Of a stretch of DNA of 64,000 nucleotides, positions 1 to 11,703 are shown in pieces. This stretch comes from Ctena decussata (taxonomy: Eukaryota; Mollusca; Bivalvia; Lucinida; Lucinidae), in the NCBI GenBank assembly GCA_963989385.1, contig OZ022508.1:48895087-48959086 (forward strand), in the 5' to 3' direction. Within the stretch, counting starts at the first letter, position 1. The number at the start of each line of letters is the position of its first letter. Under the pieces are notes generated by a model that saw only the letters and a list, made by a program, of their open reading frames with translations, was not told the origin of the DNA and made no database searches. The position numbers were made by a program, and so were the translations under genes.

Positions 1-180
1 ATAAGAGGGGGTACTGAGGATAATTAAAAGATAATTTTTCTTATTTCTCAACGAAAACGTGTTGTGACCCCTCATCAGAACCGTCTCGGCGAGACGGTTC
101 TAATGACGGGTCGCAAAATACGTTTTTGTGGAGAAAATAATGATAATTATCCCTAAATTATCTCTGTTACCCCTTCTTAT
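1..180. mobile_element. Foldback MITE at the left edge
   Basis: The two ends are inverted copies (ATAAGAGGGGGTA at the left, TACCCCTTCTTAT at the right). Pairing continues, with mismatches, to a perfect 11-bp hairpin at 77-101 (AGAACCGTCTC, GGC loop, GAGACGGTTCT). There is no coding capacity. It looks like a non-autonomous DNA transposon that folds back almost end to end. The left end coincides with the window edge, so the true boundary and any target duplication cannot be checked. Confidence 0.6.
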
Positions 181-799
181 CTGGAGCACTGAAGTTATTA
201 TATTCATTTTAGAATCTTTGGTTAATTGACTAATCGAATCAGAATAAAATTACATTATTTTTATCTCCAAATCTGCATGAATTCAATGATTTTAGCGTTG
301 AAATATTTCAACTACTATAGCTATTAAATTCTTGCCCCAAATACAATAATAAAATGTTGCTAAATGGAAATCATCAATTTTGACAATTTTACGATTATAT
401 ATCAATTATAAACATGATATAACATTATCTTTAATATTTTATGATGTATTAACTATATCGCTCCGAGTGCTGCCTTGTTCGCTGTTCGCGAAGAGATTTA
501 AATAAAGATTAGTTCGTTTAGCTGTTAATCACACAAAAAGTTAAAGCCCTCGAGTGCCCTAAAACTTGTGAGTAATGGGAGTTGGTTGGTTGGTTGTTTT
601 AGGTTTAACGGCCCTTCAAGACAGTATTTTAGTCTATATCGGGCCGTCTCCCAGAGAGAGGGAGAAAGAAGTTAGATGACAGACAAGAAACAACACCCAC
701 CCCCACCTACTGCAAGCAGAGTAGGCCATTGCCCTACTATTATCCAAATAAGTAGGACGCCCGGCACTGAAAGTTGAGTAATGGGACGGATAGGTCTTA
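181..799. other. No gene seen
   Basis: AT-rich sequence without a credible reading frame. A short TTGG-repeat run lies at about 577-597, followed by a purine-rich tract near 650-670. Nothing else was recognised. Confidence 0.5.
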
Positions 800-856
800 G
801 CAAACCGTGATCAGACTGCTCCTTGGGTAGTCTGATCTGGTTCTACACTGTTTGCC
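800..856. repeat. CAAACAGTG-type hairpin, copy 1
   Basis: Imperfect inverted repeat. The left arm begins GCAAACCGTGATCAGACTG and the right arm ends in CACTGTTTGCC. It belongs to the hairpin family that recurs across the window, with a GATCAGACTG-like stem near the loop. Confidence 0.6.
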
Positions 857-1137
857 ATTTCATCTGCATCTTTCGAAGCACATCACTGCATTGAAAAGCA
901 AAACTAATCCACATTAGCGCAGTTTAGGTAAAAATATGAGGTTTCCTCTTTTTTTTTCGATTTTTTACGTTAGGCATTTTATTGGATCATACAAATATGT
1001 GCGGGACCCCCAAATCCGCTTTGTCTGCGTCGGAATAAATAACTTTGGCTCATGTGGGCTAACCCTGAGGGTGATTTTAGCGATTTACATAGAAATAAGC
1101 GGAACCGTATTTATTTTCCTCAGCCGGTATTGTCGTT

Positions 1138-2130
1138 CAGGAGTTATGCCCCTTTTTCAACTTTGTCATTTCATATAGGAACAACTTTGTGAAAAAATAT
1201 ATCTGAAAAACCCGATGTTTGGCAACCCTTAATGCGCCAAAAAACAGACGACAAAATTTTCGTCTGCAGAAATTTAAGAAAATGTTTTGTCCAAGCTATA
1301 TCATATTGAGAATTCAAAGACTATAGGGCAAACAGTGTAGATCTGGATCTACACTGTTTGCAAATTCAACAATTTTTCATTTTTGGCGCTTCAACGGTTA
1401 AGATGTAGATGATCTCATATTTCATATTTTTTGGTTGATTTATTCCCCAGGTTTGGACATAGGCATTTTATAGGAACAAGCTTGTGAACAAAATATCTGA
1501 AGAACCAGCTAGAAGCGTTATTTTAGCACGTAGGTTTGGACCAAGGTTTAGATGTATGATTAACTTTTGAGCATATTACGTAATATTTGATTTAGTAATT
1601 CCACTTTTTTGTGACATTGGCATTTTACTATAGAAATATAAACAAAAACAAAATATCTGAAGAACTGCTTAAGCTAGCATGTTTATATTCGGCATACAGT
1701 TACAGACCAAGGTGTACATGATCTGATTGACTTTTGAGCATATTTTCGTAAATTTTCGGTTGAGTTATTCCCCTTTTTCGGACATAGGCATTCTGTATAG
1801 GAACACGCTTGTGGAACCGCTTAAGTTCCTTATATTTGGCATACAGTTACAGACTAAGATGTAGATGAAGCGACTAGCTTTTGAGCATATTTCGTAAATT
1901 GTTGGTTGAGTCTCTGCCCATTTTGGGACATGGGCATTTTGTATCGGAACAAGCTTGTGAACAAAATATCCGTGAAGACACGCTTATGCTAGGAACTTCA
2001 TATGTGGGATACAGTTACAGACTAAAGTGCAGATGAATTGATTAACCTTTGAGCACATCTCCTAAATTTTCTATTGAGTTATACCCCTTTTCCGGACATA
2101 GGTATTTTATTTAGGATCAAACTTCTTTAG
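1138..2130. repeat. Degenerate tandem array, unit about 150-165 bp
   Basis: A diverged unit recurs with the landmark CTTTTGAGCATAT...TAAATTTT near 1570, 1732, 1879 and 2048, spaced roughly 150-168 bp. Each is followed by a 'gacatnggcattttntatagga' stretch and an 'aaaatatctgaagaa' stretch. Weaker copies lie near 1138-1220 and 1400. No unit contains a sustained reading frame. The perfect hairpin at 1328-1361 sits between the weaker copies. It resembles the old diverged tandem arrays at 21.6 and 52.4 kb in general style, not in sequence. Confidence 0.7.
1328..1361. repeat. Perfect 34-bp palindrome, minimal CAAACAGTG hairpin
   Basis: Two perfect 16-bp arms (GCAAACAGTGTAGATC and its complement) are separated by TG. 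This is the shortest member of the dispersed hairpin family and shows its terminal consensus most clearly. Confidence 0.85.
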
Positions 2131-2909
2131 AGGCAAACATGGGGTTGGGGCCATGGTGTTTCATCAACACATTTTCTAGGTGATTTTTTTTATTTGTTTT
2201 ATTCTTTTTTATGGCATTTTATAGGGGAAAAGTGCGAATCAAAACGTCTACATTTGGAATTGTAAAAGGTAATCCTGCACTGACTGCAAATTATGTACAT
2301 ATTACGTCTTCGCGACTTATTAAACTAGCAATGTAAGAACAAAAAAAGAAAACGCACGCGTCGGCTATGTATTAATGACTGTGGTGTATCATTCTTTGAA
2401 AAAAATGATTAAATTTGAAAATGAAAGGAAAATATTTAGAAATACTGAACGTAAGTTATACTGGTATAACGCACTGCTTACTGCAGTACATCTTGGGTTT
2501 CAGATACAGGAATTAAATGCTAATAGATGGCAAGCTTAAAGTCCCATTCCCCGTGGAGCCCTTCTGCTACTATGCTGTATGTACTGTCATCCCTCTCAAG
2601 TATCTTGCTCTCTGGATACCTGATTATATGTTACATTTCTATTCCAGCCATCTTTGTTTAAAACTGACCTTATGTCAATAAGCTTCAAAATTCGAATGAC
2701 TATACTTGTTACAGGATCAGTTGCAACATGGGTTACATGTTCACGTAAGTCGTATGACTTTCTTTTGAATCCTATTTGTACTGATTTCATTTACAAGTTT
2801 GTGTAGCTGAATTTACTTCATGTATGTTTCAGTTTCAAATAAAATACTGTTTACACCAATATACAAATTACTTCCCTTTACTTGCATATCTTACAAGCAA
2901 ATTCTCTCT
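2131..2909. other. No gene seen
   Basis: AT-rich, with homopolymer T and A runs. The one longer open frame on the - strand (2596-2790) has no recognisable motif and no splice context, and is treated as chance. Confidence 0.4.
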
Positions 2910-3063
2910 GTCGCAATCGTTTGTTTATCGGGCTTTCAACTTTTTTCAGGAAATAGTTCTTGTATTTTAAACTCAAGATGCTAAATGTCGCAATCGTTTG
3001 TTTATCGGGCTTTCAACTTTTTTCAGGAAATAGTTCTTGTATTTTAAACTCAAGATGCTAAAT
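2910..3063. repeat. Perfect 77-bp tandem duplication
   Basis: 2910-2986 and 2987-3063 are identical base for base; both start GTCGCAATCGTTTG and end GATGCTAAAT. Perfect identity implies a very recent duplication or an assembly or haplotype artefact. Confidence 0.9.
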
Positions 3064-3687
3064 ATTAGAAATCTTTATATAGTGATGGCGTACATATGGG
3101 GTACAAAAATCAATTTTAGGGAGAAACTATTTTCTAATGACGTATTTTTTGTATACATTGCGTCTTGTACAAATACTATGGTTACGTACCACTGAATCAC
3201 TTGGGGAACGTCGTTAGGAGAATTGAAACAGAACAGAATATTTGAAGAGCAAACTAAATTGTAAAATATATATGAAATATGTAAGTTAATCCGTTGCGCT
3301 TTTAAAATTCAGACAATACTTTACTAAGACGCCTGGCATAATCCTCCTCATGCATCACTTTCGTTCTTATGGACTTAATATGCCCTCGTTTATTATGTCC
3401 AGTATTTGCAAGTTTTACATGGCGTCATTTATCTCAGTGACTTTTGGTCACAAAGTCCTTTTAAAGGCAATATTTCCTTATAGGTAAGAGGGGTCATTTG
3501 AGAAGTAGCGTCAAATGAGGCAAGAAAGCCAAAGTAGGCTCACTTCATCAACAGTGCCTATTGCAAATCTTTAGAGATTTCTCCATACATATTTATGCGC
3601 CTTTTCAAGCAAATCAGCTAATCTGCAAAATGCCTCTTTGAACGCTTCTATAGGTAAACTGTTACGAAACTGATATAACGCACAATG
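3064..3687. other. No gene seen
   Basis: AT-rich single-copy-looking sequence with no supported frame, RNA gene or repeat structure. Confidence 0.4.
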
Positions 3688-6089
3688 GCTCGGTAAAGCT
3701 AGCAGAATAGCAGAATAGCAGAATGAAATGGTAAAGTTAGCAGAATGGCAGAATAGCAGAACGAAATGGTAAAGTTAGCAAAATAGCAGAATAGCAGAAC
3801 GAATTTTTTGTTCTGCCTATTCTGCTCATTCTGCTAGCAGAATAGCAGAACGAAATGGTAAAGGTAGCAAACTAGCAGAATAGCAGAACGAAATTTTTCG
3901 TTCTGCCCATTCTGCTCATTCTGCTAGCAGAATAGCAGAACGAAATGGTAAAGTTAGCAGAATAGCAGAATAGCAGAACGAATTTTTTTGTTCTGCCCAT
4001 TCTGCTCATTCTGCTAGCAGAACAGCAGAATGAAAAAGGTTGTCAGAATTATGTTCTAAGGCAACCAGCAGAAGGGCACACTCAAGCCATGCATAGAAAA
4101 CATTTCCCTCCTGGTCAGGCTTCAACTAGTAAGGAAAAAATCCACAAATTCGCTGTAGAAAAAAAATATTTATCATCAAATCCTGGTGTGACCAGCAGGT
4201 GGGCAGACTAATGTCATGCATGGAAACCATGTTTATCGCCGCCCGAGTTTATCTAGTAAAAATAAACATGGAATTTTCCGTTCTGCCCATTCTGCTCATT
4301 CTGCTAGCAGAACAGCAGAATGAAAAAGTTTGTCGAAAGTTTCATCTAAGGCAACCAGCAGAAGGGCACACTCAAGCCATGCATAGAAAACATTTCCCTC
4401 CTGGTCAGGCTTCAACTAGCAAGGAAAAAATCCACAAATTCGCTGGAGAAAAAAATATTTATCATCAAATCCTGGTGTGACCAGCAGGTGGGCAGACTCA
4501 TGGCATGCATGGAAATCATGTTTATCGCCGCCCGAGATTATCTAGTAAAAAATAAACTTGGAATTTTTCGTTCTGCCCATTCTGCTCATTCTGCTAGCAG
4601 AATAGCAGAATGAAAAACTTTCTCGGAATTTTGTTCTAAGGCAACCAGCAGAAGGGCACACTCAAGCCATGCATAGAAAACATTTCCATCCTGGTCAGGC
4701 TTGAACTAGTAAGGAAAAAATCCACAAATTCGCTGGAAAAAAAAATATTATCATCAAATCCTGGTGTGACCAGCAGGTGGGCAGACCCATGTCATGCATG
4801 GAAATCATGTTTATCGCCGCCCGAGTTTATCTTGTAAAAAATAAACTTGGAATTTTTCGTTCTGCCCATTCTGCTCATTCTGCTAGCAGAATAGCAGAAT
4901 GAAAAACTTTCTCGGAATTTTGTTCTAAGGCAACCAGCAGAAGGGCACACTCAAGCCATGCATGGAAAACATTTCCCTCCTGGTCAGGCTTCAACTAGCC
5001 AGGAAAAACTCCACAAATTCGCTGGAGAAAAAAATATTAATCATCAAATCCTGGTGTGACCAGCAGGTGGGCAGACTCATGTCATGCATGGAAATCATGT
5101 TTATCGCCGCCCGAGTTTATCTAGTAAAAAATAAACTTGGAATTTTTCGTTCTGCCCATTCTGCTCATTCTGCTAGCAGAACAGCAGAATGAAAAAGTTT
5201 GTCGAAAGTTTCATCTAAGGCAACCAGCAGAAGGGCACACTCAAGCCATGCATAGAAAACATTTCCATCCTGGTCAGGCTTCAACTAGTAAGGAAAAAAC
5301 TATTTCACTGTAGGTTTTATCTGTATATTTGATACTTTTGTACTATTAACTTTACCGTATTAAGAACCTTGGACTCCTTAATTTTATCCACGAGGGTTGT
5401 TCAGAAAGTTCTGATTCTTTAACAAATTTGTCGATTTTTTCCTTGCTAGTTGAAGCCTGGCCAGGAGGGAAATGTTTTCCATGCATGGCTTGAGTGTACC
5501 CATCTGCTGGTTGCCTTAGAACAAAATTCCGAGAAAGTTTTTCATTCTGCTGTTCTGCTAGCAGAATGAGCAGAATGGGCAGAACGAAAAATTCCAAGTT
5601 TATTTTTTACTAGATAAACTCGGGCGGCGAAAAACATGATTTCCATGCATGACATGAGTCTGCCCACCTGCTGGTCACATCAGGATTTGATGATAAATAT
5701 TTTTTTTCTCCAGCGAATTTTCGGATTTTTTCCTTGCTAGTTGAAGCCTGGCCAAGAGGGAAATGATTTCCATGCATGGCTTGAGTGTGCCCTTCTGCTG
5801 GTTGCCTTAGAACATAATTCTGACAACCTTTTTCATTCTGCTGTTCTGCTAGCAGAATGAGCAGAATGGGCAGAACGAAAAATTTCGTTCTGCTATTCTG
5901 CTAACTTTACCATTTCGTTCTGCTATTTTGCTAACTTTACCATTTCGTTCTGCTATTCTGCCATTCTGCTAACTTTACCATTTCATTCTGCTATTATGCT
6001 AACTTTACCATTTCGTTCTGCTATTCTGCCATTCTGCTAACTTTACCATTTCATTCTGCTATTCTGCTATTCTGCTAACTTTACCGAGC
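3688..6089. mobile_element. 2.4-kb foldback element with repeat-filled arms
   Basis: The outermost bases are inverted copies (GCTCGGTAAAG at 3688, CTTTACCGAGC ending at 6089). The arms continue as inverted arrays of a short unit, GCAGAATAGCAGAACGAAATGGTAAAGTTA. Inside the left arm lies a tandem 290-bp satellite-like repeat (about 4010-5300), with an inverted partial copy at about 5430-5880. The centre (about 5306-5430) is single copy. There is no transposase frame. Long TIRs built of tandem repeats are the hallmark of foldback (FB/Galileo-like) elements; membership of that group is inference. No clear target duplication was seen. Confidence 0.75.
4010..5300. repeat. 290-bp tandem repeat inside the foldback left arm
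   Basis: The landmark CTGCTAGCAG recurs at 4301, 4591, 4880 and 5170, giving a period of 289-290 bp over about four and a half units. Each unit looks like a dimer of two diverged halves of about 145 bp. One half contains CCAGCAGAAGGGCACACTCA and the other CCAGCAGGTGGGCAGACTCA; each is followed by a 'catgcatngaaa' stretch. Short open frames across these units are by-products of the repeat. Confidence 0.85.
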
Positions 6090-6477
6090 ACTGCCCACTG
6101 CATTACCTGACTCGAAACGACGTCCGCACATACGAGGATGACTCGATATGAGGATTCGGCCAAAACTTACATGGATAATGGCCAGGGCTGTAGGGAGGAT
6201 ATGTTAGAGTATCAAGATGCTACACTTTTCGAAAAGTCAAGTACAAGACTGAATGATAAGCTGGTGCATTGACATGCAACTAATGAATACCACGCACCCC
6301 TGCTCGTGGATGCTTCGCAGCATAGTGCTAAATGACACATAGGAGAGTGTGGTCCTCGTTTAACCTATTGCATTCTGAGTATTTTCGTCGTCTGCTGAAA
6401 TTGTCGTCTGTATCAAAAATCAAGAAAATTCTGACAATACTGGTCTAGCTTACTCTTGCAGAAATGATGTCTAAGCT
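6090..6477. other. No gene seen
   Basis: Nothing recognised between the foldback element and the next hairpin. Confidence 0.4.
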
Positions 6478-6544
6478 ACAAACAGTTTGGATCTCAGATC
6501 AGGCCCCACTTTTGTGGGGCCTGATCTGAGATCCCAACTGTTTG
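6478..6544. repeat. CAAACAGT-type hairpin, copy 3
   Basis: Long hairpin: the outer arms are ACAAACAGTTTGG and CCAACTGTTTGT, the inner stem is ATCTCAGATCAGGCCCCAC with its complement, and the loop is TTTT. The ends match the other members of the dispersed hairpin family. Confidence 0.8.
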
Positions 6545-7261
6545 TCCAATATAGGGGTATCCAGAATGGAATGGGATAAAATAAATAACAGTAGAGTGAT
6601 AAGGCACAGCAACCCTGGCCACGATTCCACCACTCTCGCTAATATTTTTAACTGTATCTCGGATTCATAAAAGTACGTTTTTATGGCGATTTTTAAGAAA
6701 GAAAATGAGGCGTTACACCGTCTAACGTCTCAAAACGTCACAAAATTACATCAGTAATTGCCAGGACGTCAGCAATTAGACCCACGCGCTCCGAAAGAGT
6801 GAATTGTTGCAGAATAAAACACGGAGCCTATATAGGCGCAATGTGTTAGAATATACTACACTGTTTGCTGCTGCAATATTTAAACTTGCTACGCAGGTAG
6901 AGAATCTTCGATATTGAAATATTGGTATGAGGCTTATTAGTGGATCGCTTTTCCATCTAAAGGAGGGTTCTATAGTCTTCCTTTTGCCTGATTTCGTCCG
7001 TCTTGACTGACCCACAGGAGGGGTAATTTGGAGTCGACCTCCAGCTATAGCCCTCTCTGGTATCAGATCGAAGGTCCGGCCAAGAACATCAACAACTACA
7101 AATCTTGCCACAGTCAATTCCAACTCCAGTCCCTAAAGAGGTCATTCGGAGTCAGCTATGTTTGGTATCAGTTTGAAGGCAAATGACTTATGCGGGTCTC
7201 CCTAATAGAACTCAGCCCCTACCTCATTCTGAAAAGGGGCAATTAGGGGTCGTCCTCAAAG
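6545..7261. other. No supported gene
   Basis: A 115-codon open frame on the - strand (6776-7123) has no recognisable domain, splice context or neighbour support. Otherwise nothing was seen. Confidence 0.35.
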
Positions 7262-8281
7262 TATATATGTTCTGCGCAAAGTAGGAATCGGTACAATTCC
7301 GGAATTGTCCTGCGCAAAGTGGGAATTCTCACTTTGTGTTACAATTCCGGAATTGTACCGGTACAATTCTAGAATTGTGCAAGGGATTTGGTGGTTTTTA
7401 TCAAACAGGTAAATGTGTCTGCGCAAAGCGGGAATCTTAAGGACAAAGTGAGAATCGAATATTCATTTGATATTAGTAACATGGAATAGACTTTTAAATG
7501 AGGAATCTTTAAATTAGGAATAATGTATGTTAAAATTACCGCCTCGCATACCTAGATTTTTTTCTTGTTTTGGCTAATACGGGATGACAAGATAGTATAA
7601 TCAACTCTTTCCAGAGTTTTGAGCAGTTGTTTGAAATTTTATACACATGCTGCAGACATATGTAGCTGTGCATGAGCTTTTTGAAAAGTAAAATATTCGT
7701 TTGACAAATTTACGGCCTTTTAAAAGTTAACGTAGAGATTTGTAGGTTATACAAATTTGTATACTAGTAATCAATTCCGAAATTGTAAGCGATCAGTTTG
7801 AAAATTTATACAGATGTTATAGATAATACTGTTACTGTGCATGTGCCTTTTGAAAAGAAAAAAAAATTGAATGCCTTTCCGAACTTAGAAATATTTCTGA
7901 TTAGGGTGATTTAAGATGACAAGTTTTTGTAGTGTTTCTTCCACAGTTTTAAGGAATCGATTAGAAACCTTGAACAGATGTAAGAAACATATTGAAAGTA
8001 GTTTTTAATGCCAAAAGCTCGTATATTCTATTCTCTCACAATTTTAGTTACAAAAAAATGACCACATCAGAACAAATAAATGCAAACACATATTTGTTAA
8101 CCGCAATACCATCTTAATTATTCTCACTTTGTCCCGATTCTCACTTTGCGTAGAGACAATTCCGGAATTGTTTTGCGCAAGGTAAGAATTCCCACTTTGC
8201 GCAACAAAGTGAGAATTCCTACTTTGCGCAAGACAATTCCGGAATTGTACCGATTCCTACTTTGCGCAGAACATATATATG
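7262..8281. mobile_element. 1.0-kb element with GCGCAAAGT-rich inverted termini
   Basis: The left end (TATATATGTTCTGCGCAAAG) and the right end (CTTTGCGCAGAACATATATA) are inverted copies. Both continue inward through TAGGAATCGGTACAATTCC and a GGAATTGT/ACAATTCC palindrome, and short forms of the 'gcaaagtgggaat' motif recur several times on both sides. The central 0.65 kb is AT-rich and non-coding. It is best described as a non-autonomous TIR element; its superfamily is not identified. Confidence 0.65.
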
Positions 8282-9515
8282 TTCTAAATGAACTGAAGAC
8301 TTAATTACACGGGGCCCCACCAGTGCCGATTCGGCTTCCGAGGAAGTGTGTTTGGGTCCACCTCTAGATAATGCCATAAAGTTATAAGATCTCTGGTCTT
8401 GCTTATTGCATTAATACCTCGTTACCTAAATGAGACCCCGGATGTGACATTCACGATAAGAACTGTTCAATATTCAGGAGAACTACAGTTCCACATCGGA
8501 ACTCTTGTTAGACATTGGTGGCAAATTTATACTTCCTTTTACTCGGATACTAGGAAGAAAACTACCATGATTTGTTACATAAATTGTAGAAAATGAGTAT
8601 TGTAACGTATTTTAAGTTGGGACGAGGTATTCAACAATATTTCGCTCATCAAGAGTCAGTGGTATTAATGTCTAATAATCACGTAGAGACCGCCTCTTAA
8701 TTCTTTGAAGTGACTCTGTTTCCTTTGAAGTAAGCCGCCCCAGACAGTGTTCAGGTATTACTTGTAAAATTTAGATCCCTGGTGTCAGGTGTAAACCACT
8801 TAATATGTAAAGTTAAATTACTTGAGTGAGAAGACTAAATATTGGCACAAATGATATTGTTGATGCATTTTATATATTAGAAAATTATACATGTGCCTAC
8901 AAGAAAACTCTGTATCTCTAAAACCGTAAACAACCAGTTAATTGTGTTCGGCACATGAACCATATTTGACTGCCTAGACTAGTGAGTATACAAAATACCC
9001 GTGCCTCGGGAGAAAAACATGACATGTCATTACACAATCCTATATCTCAACAAGGTTGTAGCAATCTTGCTTATGGTTCCTGCAATTTTTTCAGGCGCCC
9101 GTAAAAATAACGGGAAATAGACTGGCAGCTCGCTTCCAGTCATTCTACCGCAAAATTTACGGAATTGTTTTTACAGTGCATAGACCAAATCCTTGTGATT
9201 TTTTAAATGGAGGTATAATACGTGTGCGAGTTCTGTCCGGAAGGGTGTAATAATCAAGCTGCTATGAAAATTAAAAAAAATGGCATGAATGAATAAGTGT
9301 TCTGAATAAAAAAAAAAACGTCTGGTTAAGACAATGCATATGTTGACTGTTTAAAGTGTGCGTATGGATGGGTGGGGATGTTATTGTAAGGGTAATGGGT
9401 AATTAATTGTTATTGTTATTATTATCTTTATCATACATGTATATTTTTGGGAGACTAATCTTAAAGATGTCCTGGTTTTCATGTGTGTTGGCTGTACAAA
9501 ACCATTATTGCTTAC
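8282..9515. other. No gene seen
   Basis: AT-rich sequence. A short + strand frame (8399-8596) lacks any recognisable feature. No repeats were resolved. Confidence 0.4.
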
Positions 9516-9620
9516 CCAGCGGGCACATGACGTCGAAATGACGTCGCACTGACGTCGATGCGACGTCATTAAGTCGCATCGACGTCAGTACTACGTTATT
9601 TCAACGTCATGTGCCCGCTG
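9516..9620. mobile_element. Short foldback MITE with CCCAGCGGGCACATGACGT ends
   Basis: The left terminus CCCAGCGGGCACATGACGTC and the right terminus GACGTCATGTGCCCGCTGGG-like end are inverted copies joined by a GACGTC-rich centre. The element is bracketed by TA on both sides, consistent with insertion into TA. Similar 'CCCAGCNGGCACA' ends occur on MITEs in many animals (general knowledge). A decayed half-copy lies near 23700-23796. Confidence 0.75.
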
Positions 9621-10763
9621 GGTACATTTCCAGTCTGCTTTGTTGGAACTATTTGGTACATGACTTCGATAATTGGTTTATGATTTAATCTTCAACGTAC
9701 AACTCCCAAGTTGTAATATATTGATAATGCCTTTAAACGATAATCCCATTTACAAACCATCATCAAACCAAACACTCTATTAAACTGCCAATATCTGTAC
9801 ACTACACCATGTAACACCTTGCCTATTAATTAAATTCTGAAAAAGACTAACCATTTAAGTTCTTAATAAATCAATACACAAAAGTTTAAATAACAAAGTA
9901 AATTAGATCGTATGTGATGAGATTTATTCCTCTTAGGCAATGATTACAGAGCTATTAATGAGAGGGCACTCAAATAATTACCATAGTTACGCAAACTCTT
10001 CGGACACTTTGACCTATTGCACAAATCATCGCAGCAATTGTAGGTAAAGAAGGTTTTACTAACCTACGATTTACAAAAGAAAATCATATCAGAATGGTAA
10101 AGAGTACCGACCCCGAATAGACTGCTAATTTTAGATCAGTTTGGTCTAAGATAAATAACACTGTTTCATCATGCACGTTTGCTCTAATAGTTTAGGTTTT
10201 ACGCTAATAGACAAGATGTTGCATTACGCAAGCAATTAAACATGTTACAACTGACGGATAATAATTGTGGTAATACGTGGGATAACTTAATCTTTTCAAT
10301 CATACAACATGACTCTGCTTCAATATTACTTCTGCCCTGTGAAAATTCAATAAGTTACATGCGAATCCATGTGCAAGAAAAAAGCTCATATTCACTTAAC
10401 CCGTCAGAAATGATAATTATAATTTATTATGCTATTAAATTGCGCAAGAGCTGTAACTATTATTTCAGCTTTACCAATCTTGCGAAACTGAACCATAATA
10501 ATAGCGTAAAGCCTGACCACCAACGCTCACATTTTTCAACAGGTTGAACGCAGAGCAGATAACTTAACTTCTATTATTGATGGTGGTATTCGTCACAATT
10601 TTCACTATAACAAACGTGATATTGATGATCAGTACCATTTTCTACTTTCGGGCCCAGAAAAAGGTTAAAGAAATTTACAGTGTCTTATAAACAGCCATTT
10701 CATAAGTTATTTTCGTTAGATGGAACATCATTTGTTGTACTCAAACAATGGGATCAGACACAC
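9621..10763. other. No gene seen
   Basis: AT-rich sequence. The open frame at 10242-10547 is of low complexity in composition and resembles no family I know. Confidence 0.4.
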
Positions 10764-11703
10764 ACCGTACAACCGGCTGAACTGATGCCAGATGCCTACA
10801 GAGATAACAGCTGGGCGAAATCGAAAGTAGGATTTCAGCAGGTGAGATAAAGTTGCTGGTAAAAACAGACGATAAAATCCTGGAAGAGTTTAGCCCCATA
10901 TGGACGTTACTCAGTGCCTGTAGATTCTACAGTACCAGTCCGGGTTGCTTTCTTACACTGATAAGGCTATGGCAGGGCTTGAAAGGGGAACATTTTCAGA
11001 AAAAAAAAAACACAAAGTCTGCATTTTGGCTCCCATTAAACGAATCTGAGATAGTGCCCAATCTGTTTGCTTTTGCGTATAATAAAACCTCTGTTAATTA
11101 GTACTATTTCTGCCAATTTTTGACGCACAGTTTAGTTTTATAATGAAAATACACGCTTTCAAAGAGGGTGGGTAGCGAAAAATTGGTTGCCTTTGTCAAC
11201 AGATGCAATTTTAGGTGGATAGCTGGGATGACAGATCGGTTTGTATGGAAATGGCTGACATTGATGGCAGGTATCAATATATAAGTATATGTCTTTAAAC
11301 TGATTATGACTGCGACTTCGGCGTGTTATCATGAAGAATGATGCATGCTTGTCCACTAGAATGCATATTGTTGCATTTAATAGCTTTACATCTCTCAGAT
11401 TTTTTAATAACCTTCCATGCTGGTTTAAGCTAACCCCAAGGTTACATTTTGTATGGATTAAACTCGAGGTTAGCTTAAACTTGCTTTAAGCAGCCGGCCC
11501 ATGCTGTTTAAACGCTATATGGTTAGTTATGCTCGGAATGACTATTGCTGTTGGTTGTGTTTTTCCGGGACAACTTTGTTGCCTGTCTTCACTATATGCC
11601 ATGGTAAAATGTTCTTTATTTTCATGTTTGTCTAGTTTATGTATGCATCTAGGATAAATAATAATAATAGAACAATTCACGATCACGATGACGCCGGGGT
11701 GGG

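Noticed and set aside
4199..5597. Frames of 76-93 codons inside the 290-bp repeat
   Set aside because: The same peptide pieces appear in both orientations because the repeat is inverted; frames break differently in each unit.
6776..7123. 115-codon - strand frame
   Set aside because: Composition is ordinary but no motif, splice site or neighbouring exon supports it.
10242..10547. 101-codon + strand frame
   Set aside because: AT-rich frame without recognisable features or exon context.
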